Notes under the pieces: generated by a model
What the model was told of the DNA's origin: nothing
Database searches by the model: none
Seen by the model: the letters and a program-made list of their open reading frames with translations, nothing else
Shown: in pieces, positions 1-6,699 of the stretch
How positions within the stretch are numbered: position 1 is the stretch's first letter
Layout: each line of letters opens with the position of its first letter
NCBI GenBank assembly: GCA_964646495.1
Contig: CAZYEO010000070.1
Coordinates: 1-11,941 of the forward strand
DNA: 11,941 bases
Direction: 5' to 3'
DNA from: HGM05232 sp964646495
GTDB taxonomy: Bacteria; Bacteroidota; Bacteroidia; Bacteroidales; Muribaculaceae
Position numbers and translations under genes: made by a program

Positions 1-2024
1 ATTTGAGCGTTTCAGGTAGATTTACTAAAGATTTTCCTTTTCGCGTATCGTTGGGATATTATAACCAAGATGGTATTTTGAAAACCGACAACGCTACACG
101 CTATACAGGAAGCATTTCACTTTCACCATCATTTTTTGATAATCATTTAAAATTTAATTTTAATGGAAAGGGTACTATAAACGACAATACTTTTGCCAAC
201 ACAGAAGCGATATGGGGAGGGGCAACACTCAACCCGACAATTCCAGTATATGATGCAAATAGTACTTTTGCAGGTGGATACAATGAGGCTGCCGATGCTA
301 ATGGTGAACCTATTACAGGTGCTGTGGCAAATCCCCTGGGACTCCTTAAAAATTATAATTCTACGAGTAAAGTATATCGATTGATCGGAAGTGCAGATGT
401 AGATTATACCATGCATTTTCTCCCTGAATTGAGATTACATGGAACATTCGGATACGACTATTCAAAAGGTAGTGGAGATGTGTATGTTGCTAAAACAGCA
501 TTCCAATATTATTCTTCTGGTGGTAGAAATTATCATTATGGTCCACAAAAAAATTATAACAAACTTTTGACGGTATACTTAAACTACAATAAAGAATTTA
601 AGGAAATCAAAAGTACCCTTGATGCGACAGCGGGATATGATTATCAATCTTGGAAGTACACATGGGATCAATATTCAGAAAAAAATGTAGATGGTGAAAT
701 TAAAAGCACCAGTTCACCTGTAGACCAACGTCATACATTGCTATCATATTACGCGAGAGCCAACTACGCATTTGATTCAAAGTATTTATTGACAGCAACA
801 ATACGTAGAGATGGTTCATCACGCTTCAGTAAATCAAATCGTTGGGGTATGTTCCCATCGGTGGCATTGGCATGGAGAGTGTCGCAAGAACCTTTCTTCA
901 AGTTTTCGGATGTAATGAATGATTTGAAGATAAGATTGAGCTACGGTAAGACGGGACAACAAGATGGAATAGCAAATTATAGCTATATTCCCGTATATAC
1001 AATCAGCCAAGATGGTGCCCAATATATGTTTAATGGAACTCCAATATACACATATCGCCCCCAGGCATATAATTCAAATTTGAAATGGGAGACAACAAAG
1101 TCATATAATGCAGGGTTTGATTTTGGTTTCTTGAACAATAAAATCACTGGAGCTTTTGATTACTACAATCGCAAAACGCAGGATTTACTTGCTACAGTCC
1201 CTTCGCCGGCAGGAACTAACTTTGATAAACAGATGCTCACAAACGTTGGGAATATAAATAGTAGCGGTGTCGAAATATCAATCAATGCTTTCCCAATAGA
1301 AACAAAAGATCTCTCTTGGACAATAAGTGCAAATGCTACTTGGCAGAAAAGTCGTATCACAAACCTTAAGATGAATGAAAACTCTGTGTCTAAACCAACA
1401 TTAGTAGGTGCAATTGAGTCGCATTATGTACAAGCATTATCCGAAGGTTATGCACCATATAGCTTCTATGTGTTTAAACAGATTTATGATCAAGCCACAG
1501 GGAAACCAATAGAGGGGCTATATGCCGATTTGAATGGTGACGGTTCTATTACTGACGATGATCGTTATTATTATCATTCGCCTGCTCCAGATTGGATTTT
1601 TGGATTAAGTACTTCATTGCGATATAAAAAATGGACACTTAGCACAAGTCTTCGTGCAAGTTTAGGCAACTATCTTTACAATGGCATGGCAATGAACACC
1701 GGTGCTTGGGGGACAATGTCGTACAATGATTACCAGCTAAATAATTTGAACAAAAGCTATTTGGCTACCGGATTCCAAACACGCCAATATGAAACCGATT
1801 ATTATGTGGAAAATGCATCTTTCTTGAAGATGGACAACCTACAATTGGGTTATAACTTTGGTAAATTAACAAAATGGTTGAGCTTAAACGCATCTGTTAT
1901 GGTTCAAAACGTGTTTACCATCACAAAATATAAAGGGGTAGATCCTGAAAATCAAGGAGGAATAGATATGTCGGTTTATCCTCGTCCACGCGTATATTCA
2001 CTCTCTTTAGGACTTGATTTCTAA
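1..2024 (+). CDS. SusC-like TonB-dependent outer-membrane transporter (5' partial, beta-barrel part)
   Basis: Imports oligosaccharides, here probably galacto-oligosaccharides, across the outer membrane with its SusD partner and TonB energy. About 673 codons are visible. SusC proteins are usually around 1000 residues, so the signal peptide, carboxypeptidase-regulatory-like domain, TonB box and most of the plug lie upstream of the window. The reading frame is open to the left edge. The TTG at base 3 is an internal Leu codon within a conserved stretch (LSVSGRFTKDFPFRVSLGYY), not a start. Other SusC hallmarks are RRDGSSRFSKSNRWGMFPS (about bases 805-860), an Asp-rich calcium-type loop DLNGDGSITDDDR (about 1527-1565), FLKMDNLQLGYNF (about 1822-1860) and the aromatic C-terminus SLSLGLDF expected for an outer-membrane barrel. 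The susD gene follows after 22 bases, which implies one operon. The family is certain; the substrate is inferred from the neighbours. Confidence 0.95.
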   Translation, partial: LSVSGRFTKDFPFRVSLGYYNQDGILKTDNATRYTGSISLSPSFFDNHLKFNFNGKGTINDNTFANTEAIWGGATLNPTIPVYDANSTFAGGYNEAADANGEPITGAVANPLGLLKNYNSTSKVYRLIGSADVDYTMHFLPELRLHGTFGYDYSKGSGDVYVAKTAFQYYSSGGRNYHYGPQKNYNKLLTVYLNYNKEFKEIKSTLDATAGYDYQSWKYTWDQYSEKNVDGEIKSTSSPVDQRHTLLSYYARANYAFDSKYLLTATIRRDGSSRFSKSNRWGMFPSVALAWRVSQEPFFKFSDVMNDLKIRLSYGKTGQQDGIANYSYIPVYTISQDGAQYMFNGTPIYTYRPQAYNSNLKWETTKSYNAGFDFGFLNNKITGAFDYYNRKTQDLLATVPSPAGTNFDKQMLTNVGNINSSGVEISINAFPIETKDLSWTISANATWQKSRITNLKMNENSVSKPTLVGAIESHYVQALSEGYAPYSFYVFKQIYDQATGKPIEGLYADLNGDGSITDDDRYYYHSPAPDWIFGLSTSLRYKKWTLSTSLRASLGNYLYNGMAMNTGAWGTMSYNDYQLNNLNKSYLATGFQTRQYETDYYVENASFLKMDNLQLGYNFGKLTKWLSLNASVMVQNVFTITKYKGVDPENQGGIDMSVYPRPRVYSLSLGLDF

Positions 2025-2046
2025 TACATAAAATTGAATTTTTAAA

Positions 2047-3630
2047 ATGAAAAAGATTATATATACAACATTAACGTTATTAGTATTACTAATATCTTCA
2101 TGTACTGATGATTTAAACCAACGTCCCATCGTAGAGACGGACTCTGAAGCGGTGTACAGTAAAGCATCGAATTACAAAATGGTACTTGCAAAATTATATG
2201 CATCATATGTAATTGCCGGTCAAGAATCCGGAGGTGGGAATGCGGATATTTCGAGTAACAACGGATATGATTTTATGCGTGCATATTTCAATTTGCAAGA
2301 AGCTCCAACCGATGAGATGGCCGCAACTTGGCTTGAAGGTGATAAAATGAATGGACTTTCATATATGTCGTGGGAGGCAAGTGATCCATGGGTATCTGAC
2401 ACTTATTACAGACTTTATTATACCATTGCACTTTGCAACGAATTAATAAGTCATTCGGGTGATGGTGAAATATCAAAATTTACTACCGAAGAACAGGCAG
2501 ATATAAAAACATATAAGGCAGAAGCCAGATTTTTGAGAGCATTATCATATTATTATGTGCTTGACCTATTCGGACAAGGTCCATTCGTTGATGAAACAAT
2601 GGGTGTAGGTGCATATACTCCAGAAGCATATACCAACAAACAAATATTCGCATATATAGAAAGCGAGTTGAAGGACAATGTGGAAAATGATTTGAGCAAT
2701 CCTACTACGTGTGAATACGGACGAGCATCGCAAGCTGCTGCTTGGAGTTTATTGGCAAAAATGTATCTGAATGCTGAAGTGTATACCGGAGAAGCCAGAT
2801 ATACCGATTGCTTAAAATATTGTAAAAAAGTAATCGATGCAGGTTATACACTCGAAAAAACATATAGCAAATTATTTAATGCAAGCAACCACTTGCGAAC
2901 CAATGAAATAATATTTCCATTTGTGCTTGACAGCGATTATGTAGTATCTTGGGGTGCAACAACCTATATAATTTGTGGCGAGTGTGGTAACTCAAGCAGT
3001 CAAGATCCTTCTAAATATGGATTGAAAAGTGGGTGGGGAATGTTCAGAGTGCGTGGTGAATTGCCTGAATTATTTGGGAATGTAGCCACATCTACAGATT
3101 CACGTTGTATGTTTTATACAGATGGACAATCGCAATGGCTTGATAAAGCTATCGATAATCAGGCATATGGCTATTTTGGAGAGAAATATTCCAACTTGAA
3201 AGATGATGGAACATTTAATGAATCGCGCACCCCACATAGTGATACAGATTATCCTGTATTCCGATTGGCTGATATTTACCTTATGGTAGCTGAATCGGTG
3301 TTGAGAGGAGGCACAGGATATACAAAAACAGAAGCCTTAGGTTATGTGAATAAATTGAGAGAAAGAGCATACGGAGATGATATGGGTAACATTTCTGATA
3401 GCCAGTTAACATTGCAATTTATATTAGATGAACGAGCAAGAGAATTGTATTGGGAATGTACGCGACGCACTGATTTAATACGTTATAATCAATTCACCGG
3501 AGGTAATTATTTGTGGCAATGGAAGGGTGGTGTCGTTGATGGACGTTCTACCAATAGCAAATATAATGTTTATCCGATACCTACAGCCGAACTATCGGCA
3601 AATCCCAATTTAAAAAATGAAAACTATTAA
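2047..3630 (+). CDS. SusD-like surface glycan-binding lipoprotein
   Basis: Forms the lid over the SusC barrel and binds the incoming glycan at the cell surface. It has 527 residues, the normal size. The lipoprotein signal peptide ends in LISSC, so Cys19 is the lipidated residue. It is followed by TDD, an acidic stretch like the Bacteroidota surface-export signal. Family motifs are the helical (TPR-type) segment KAEARFLRALSYYYVLDLFG (residues 157-176), DYPVFRLADIYLMVAE (401-416), ILDERARELYWECTRRTDL (459-477) and the C-terminal YPIPTAELSANPNLKNENY (509-527). Together these show the SusD N-terminal and RagB/SusD domains intact. The ATG at 2047 is preceded by an A/T-rich stretch with no Shine-Dalgarno, as is normal in this phylum. 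Galactan as ligand is inferred from the GH53 and GH2 genes downstream. Confidence 0.96.
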   Translation: MKKIIYTTLTLLVLLISSCTDDLNQRPIVETDSEAVYSKASNYKMVLAKLYASYVIAGQESGGGNADISSNNGYDFMRAYFNLQEAPTDEMAATWLEGDKMNGLSYMSWEASDPWVSDTYYRLYYTIALCNELISHSGDGEISKFTTEEQADIKTYKAEARFLRALSYYYVLDLFGQGPFVDETMGVGAYTPEAYTNKQIFAYIESELKDNVENDLSNPTTCEYGRASQAAAWSLLAKMYLNAEVYTGEARYTDCLKYCKKVIDAGYTLEKTYSKLFNASNHLRTNEIIFPFVLDSDYVVSWGATTYIICGECGNSSSQDPSKYGLKSGWGMFRVRGELPELFGNVATSTDSRCMFYTDGQSQWLDKAIDNQAYGYFGEKYSNLKDDGTFNESRTPHSDTDYPVFRLADIYLMVAESVLRGGTGYTKTEALGYVNKLRERAYGDDMGNISDSQLTLQFILDERARELYWECTRRTDLIRYNQFTGGNYLWQWKGGVVDGRSTNSKYNVYPIPTAELSANPNLKNENY

Positions 3631-3640
3631 TTCTAAAGCA

Positions 3641-5341
3641 ATGAAAAATTTGAAATATATTTTTATTTGTCTTACTACACTGATATTAGCTTCGTGTAAT
3701 AAAGATGGTGATATATTGACTACTACGGGTAGTGCCGATATCAATGTAGATGGCTCTGGTGACATAATTCTCGACCGAGATCATTTGAACTACCTGGCAT
3801 TATCAATCTATTGGAATGATAATGGAGAATTGACATTGAGCGATTCTCAAGTAGCTGCTCCGGAAAATGCTACCGTTAATACAATCCAATTGTCGGCAAG
3901 TGAATCGTTTGCTACAACAGTTGATCAACACGTTGAGTCGGGAGTGTTTCAAAAACAATACACTGTATATGAATTAAATTCATTGGTGGGACGTTTAGGC
4001 TTTGCAGGAGATGTAGCTGCACCATTATATATTCGTATAAAATCTACCCTTGGTTCAAATATAGAACCAAAATATAGCAATACATTATGTGTAAACGTTA
4101 CTCCATATTCAATAGATATGACTACGGCTTATATTCTCGATAAAGATAAGGCTGATACCGGTTTGAGACTGAACTCGACTACTGCAAATGGTGAATATAC
4201 CGGATTCCTGGGGGTAGGTGCATGGTATAATTATTATTTGCAAGAAGGAGAAGGCAGCGTGTGGGGTAATGCAGGTGATAGTGAAGGTGGTACTGCATTT
4301 AAGTTGTCGACTGCTGATGATAAGTGGAATTTTTGGTTCCCGGGATTGACAGGGTGCTATTATGTAGATGTAAATACTGTAAAAAAAGAATGGAGTGCAC
4401 TTTATATTCCTACATTGCAAATCAGTGGTGATGTAAATGGAGAAATGACTTATAACAGAACTGAAAACAAATGGGTGTATATATTTAATTCTACAAAAGC
4501 AGGAAATATAACATTCAAAATAACCGGTACGGGTAAACAATATAATATTACTACCGGTACTGATGATGCGGCTGCAATCGACACAAAGGTAGGATTTGGT
4601 CAAAAAGGATCGGAAATTATCTACGGAGAGCAGGCAACAGATATAACAGTTAATGTGCCTTCAACAGGTGAAATGAGTTTAGTGCTAAATCTAAGTAATC
4701 CAAAGGCATGGACATGCGAAGTCATTTCTGGCGGAGATGTTCCAGTGGAGATAGCAAAATATCTCTATTTATCAGGAATTGACGATGGAATAAGTGGAAG
4801 CTGGACTTTCGACAATTATTTGAGATTATATGATGAGGATAATAAAAGCTATGCCGGGGCATGCAATGTAAATTCATTGTGGGGGTATAAATTTTATACA
4901 GAAAAAGATAATTGGGATAGTGCATATTCACTCGAAGCAGGCGATGCAGCCGCCGGTACTATGGTAGCCAACGGGGAAACTAATATTCCGGCTCCAAATG
5001 CAGGATTCTACTTAGTACATGCGTCAATGAAGCATCTATCATACTATACAATGGCAATCACAAGTGTGGAGTGTGCAGGTATCAACGATGATTGGGCAAT
5101 GGTTAATCTTACACAAGGTACAACCGCAGGTATTTACACAGCATTGGTAAATATTACAGCCGATGCACCATGGGGATTCAAGATATACCTTAATGGTTCA
5201 TGGGATTATTTCTTTGGTGGAGGAAATGGCGACCTTATTTATAATGCCGGAGGTATCACTTATGATTCATCATTGATTGGCTCGTCGTGCCTATTGACGG
5301 TAGATCTTTCAAAAGGAACATATACATTAACAAAGCAATAA
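3641..5341 (+). CDS. SusE/F-position surface glycan-binding lipoprotein (SGBP)
   Basis: Probably binds galactan at the cell surface and passes it to SusCD and the GH53 enzyme. From the ATG at 3641 the protein has 566 residues. An upstream in-frame ATG at 3617 would overlap susD by 14 bases and add eight polar residues before the signal peptide, so 3641 is preferred: the leader then reads MKNLKYIFICLTTLILASC, with lipidated Cys19. NKDGD follows, an acidic stretch typical of surface lipoproteins. Residues about 25-155 resemble the SusE N-terminal immunoglobulin-like module. The rest appears to be further beta-rich modules (about 158-255, 256-365 and 368-566), rich in Trp and Tyr that could stack on sugars, e.g. 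WNFWFPG (229-235) and GSWDYFFGGG (519-528). No catalytic motif is seen. It lies between susD and GH53 with gaps of about 10 and 7 bases, the place of BT4669 in the B. thetaiotaomicron galactan locus (from memory). Its ligand is inferred. Confidence 0.85.
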   Translation: MKNLKYIFICLTTLILASCNKDGDILTTTGSADINVDGSGDIILDRDHLNYLALSIYWNDNGELTLSDSQVAAPENATVNTIQLSASESFATTVDQHVESGVFQKQYTVYELNSLVGRLGFAGDVAAPLYIRIKSTLGSNIEPKYSNTLCVNVTPYSIDMTTAYILDKDKADTGLRLNSTTANGEYTGFLGVGAWYNYYLQEGEGSVWGNAGDSEGGTAFKLSTADDKWNFWFPGLTGCYYVDVNTVKKEWSALYIPTLQISGDVNGEMTYNRTENKWVYIFNSTKAGNITFKITGTGKQYNITTGTDDAAAIDTKVGFGQKGSEIIYGEQATDITVNVPSTGEMSLVLNLSNPKAWTCEVISGGDVPVEIAKYLYLSGIDDGISGSWTFDNYLRLYDEDNKSYAGACNVNSLWGYKFYTEKDNWDSAYSLEAGDAAAGTMVANGETNIPAPNAGFYLVHASMKHLSYYTMAITSVECAGINDDWAMVNLTQGTTAGIYTALVNITADAPWGFKIYLNGSWDYFFGGGNGDLIYNAGGITYDSSLIGSSCLLTVDLSKGTYTLTKQ

Positions 5342-5348
5342 AACTATT

Positions 5349-6401
5349 ATGAAACGTATAAATATAATATTATCAACATTTTTGATGATTTCAATGGCTA
5401 TTCTTGGGGCATGCTCTCAAGAAAATCCCAAAACGAATCCGCCAAAACCTATTCCAACTCCGATAGATCGTACTGCTTTTGCTAAAGGAGCAGATGTGAG
5501 TTGGCTGACCCAACTGGAATCAGAAGGTTACACGTACACTACTACCAACGCCGTGCCAATGGAATGTATGGAACTTCTTAAAACAAAGTGCGGAGTAAAT
5601 GCAGTGCGACTTCGTGTATGGGTAAACCCAACCGAGGGTTGGAACAATATTGCTGATGTGATGGTGAAGGCAATCAGAGCTAATAAATTGGGATTAAGGG
5701 TGATGATAGATTTCCATTTTAGCGATAGTTGGGCTGATCCGGGTAAACAGGTCACCCCTGCAGCATGGGCTGATTATGACTTGCCAAAATTGAAAGAAGC
5801 AGTAGCAGAACATGTGACTAAAATGATGAACCAACTTCTTTCATTTGGCATAGAACCTGAATGGGTGCAGATAGGGAATGAAACGCGTACAGGGATGTTG
5901 TATCCGTTAGGTAATTTGGATAGTGGATCTAATTTTGCTGAATTAGTCAATTCCGGATATGATGCTGTAAAAGCGATATTCCCCGAATCTAAGGTTATTG
6001 TGCATGTAGATTGTGGAAATGAGCTTTATTTATTTACTCGAATGTTTGACTATCTCACAGCTAATAATGGTAAATATGATATGATAGGCATGTCGTTATA
6101 TCCTGAGACCGACAATTGGGAAAAGATGGTAAATGACTGTATTTCAAATATCAATACCGTGAGTGCAAAATACAACAAAGAGGTTATGATATGCGAAATA
6201 GGAATGGCTTATGATCAACCAGCAATATGCAAACAATTTATTTCATCATTAAGATCGAAAAGTGAGACAGCAACCAATGGTAAGTGTAAAGGTATCTTCT
6301 ATTGGGAGCCTGAATCTACACCCGAATCTAATGGAGGATACAACAAAGGATGTTTTATGAATGGAATGCCAACTGAAGCATTAGATGCATTCAAGGATTA
6401 A
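5349..6401 (+). CDS. GH53 arabinogalactan endo-beta-1,4-galactanase (lipoprotein)
   Basis: Cuts internal beta-1,4-galactosyl bonds of galactan, the side chains of rhamnogalacturonan-I, to give oligosaccharides for SusCD import. It has 350 residues, usual for GH53. The signal peptide ends in LGAC (Cys22), and a Pro-rich tether (about residues 27-39) leads to a TIM barrel starting near AFAKGADVSWL (43-53). GH53 hallmarks are VNAVRLRVWVNP (83-94), VMIDFHFSDSWADPGKQ (118-134), the acid/base segment WVQIGNE with Glu178, GMSLYP (247-252), the nucleophile segment VMICEIG with Glu283, and the late barrel strand GIFYWEPE (315-322). Both catalytic Glu residues are present, so it should be active. The lipid anchor and Glu at position +3 after Cys favour surface display. 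The gene starts 7 bases after the SGBP stop and ends the first operon. The closest known counterpart by gene order is BT4668. GH53 is confined to galactanases, so specificity is fairly safe. Confidence 0.95.
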   Translation: MKRINIILSTFLMISMAILGACSQENPKTNPPKPIPTPIDRTAFAKGADVSWLTQLESEGYTYTTTNAVPMECMELLKTKCGVNAVRLRVWVNPTEGWNNIADVMVKAIRANKLGLRVMIDFHFSDSWADPGKQVTPAAWADYDLPKLKEAVAEHVTKMMNQLLSFGIEPEWVQIGNETRTGMLYPLGNLDSGSNFAELVNSGYDAVKAIFPESKVIVHVDCGNELYLFTRMFDYLTANNGKYDMIGMSLYPETDNWEKMVNDCISNINTVSAKYNKEVMICEIGMAYDQPAICKQFISSLRSKSETATNGKCKGIFYWEPESTPESNGGYNKGCFMNGMPTEALDAFKD

Positions 6402-6416
6402 CCAATTATAATCTCA

Positions 6417-6517
6417 GTTATTAATTTTGTGATTCATCTCCTTTGCAATGGTAAAAGAAATACGGTTGATAAGTTCTTAAGCCTTTTGCAAAGTGAGATG
6501 AATTTCGCATTAATAAC
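6417..6517. repeat. Long imperfect inverted repeat (101-nt hairpin) downstream of GH53
   Basis: Two stacked stems are visible. The inner arms are 6432-6448 (ATTCATCTCCTTTGCAA) and 6486-6503. All 17 bases of the left arm pair, and T6494 is bulged in the right arm. The outer arms are GTTATTAAT at 6417-6425 and ATTAATAAC at 6509-6517, 9 of 9 paired. They are separated from the inner stem by a 6x5-base internal loop. The apical loop is 37 bases (6449-6485). The structure begins 15 bases after the GH53 stop codon. No U-run follows on either strand, so it is not a classical intrinsic terminator. It may be a 3'-end stabilising or processing hairpin of the susC-GH53 transcript, part of a small RNA, or a palindromic repeat element. 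The pairing is seen directly; the role is unknown. Confidence 0.75.
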
Positions 6518-6604
6518 AATAATATAAAGTGTAATTTTTTATTGTATTGCAAGCGAAAAATGAAGTGATGAACTTATAAATTTAAGTTAAAATGTAAATT
6601 AATA

Positions 6605-6636
6605 TTTTATTACAAAGATAAAATAATTTATATTTG
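6605..6636 (+). promoter_or_regulatory. Putative Bacteroides-type promoter for the GH2 gene
   Basis: TATATTTG at 6629-6636 fits the Bacteroides -7 consensus TAnnTTTG exactly. TTTT at 6605-6608, 20 bases upstream, is a weak match to the -33 TTTG. Transcription would start near 6642-6644, leaving an A-rich leader of about 57 bases with no Shine-Dalgarno before the ATG at 6700. The 298-base gap from GH53 also argues for a separate promoter. Its right half lies inside a 30-base dyad (6610-6639). Confidence 0.55.
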
Positions 6637-6639
6637 TAA
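6610..6639. promoter_or_regulatory. Near-perfect 30-bp dyad over the GH2 -7 box (possible operator or divergent -7 box)
   Basis: The segment starts TTACAAAGATAAA and ends TTTATATTTGTAA. Thirteen of 15 symmetric base pairs are complementary, with mismatches only at 6617/6632 and 6623/6626. The right arm contains the -7 box TATATTTG. The left arm, read on the minus strand, is TATCTTTG (6620 to 6613), also an exact TAnnTTTG match. It could therefore be a regulator site overlapping the promoter, or two opposed -7 boxes giving leftward RNA as well. The base composition is almost all A/T, which makes chance symmetry easier. Confidence 0.4.
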
Positions 6640-6651
6640 AATACTAATAAC
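6639..6651 (+). repeat. Leader motif AAATACTAATAAC, copy 1 (upstream of GH2)
   Basis: This 13-base sequence lies just after the GH2 -7 box, around the expected transcription start and 48 bases before the ATG. The identical 13 bases recur at 9173-9185 upstream of galactokinase, and in both cases an A-rich run containing CAAATTAA follows closely. It may be a shared regulatory or translation-related leader element, or simply a common form of A-rich Bacteroidales leader. Confidence 0.45.
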
Positions 6652-6699
6652 AAATTAAATTAAACAATAAAATAACCAACTAAACTATTTAATAAAAAA

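Noticed and set aside
3..5. TTG as a start codon for the SusC-like gene
   Set aside because: The frame is open to the window edge and the first residues are mid-barrel SusC sequence, so the gene is cut by the window.
4109..4603. 164-codon open frame on the minus strand inside the SGBP gene
   Set aside because: It lies wholly antisense to a well-supported gene, has low-complexity Ile/Ser/Cys-rich composition and no family resemblance; a shadow frame.
6422..6429. TAATTTTG matching the -7 consensus just before the hairpin
   Set aside because: There is no -33 match at the right distance, and the box is common by chance in AT-rich sequence. Only a mapped start site would support an RNA beginning here.
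6448..6480. Ten-codon reading frame (MVKEIRLISS) in the loop of the spacer hairpin
   Set aside because: So short a frame is expected by chance, with no initiation context or known leader-peptide pattern; worth revisiting only if the hairpin is conserved with it.
6432..6503. Intrinsic terminator for the susC-GH53 operon
   Set aside because: The stem is long but AT-rich, the loop is 37 bases and no U-run follows on either strand, so I report it as a hairpin of unknown role rather than a terminator.
6516..6545. ACAATAA-N16-TTATTGT inverted repeat in the spacer
   Set aside because: Seven A/T-rich pairs over a 16-base gap are easily found by chance, and no promoter element is associated.
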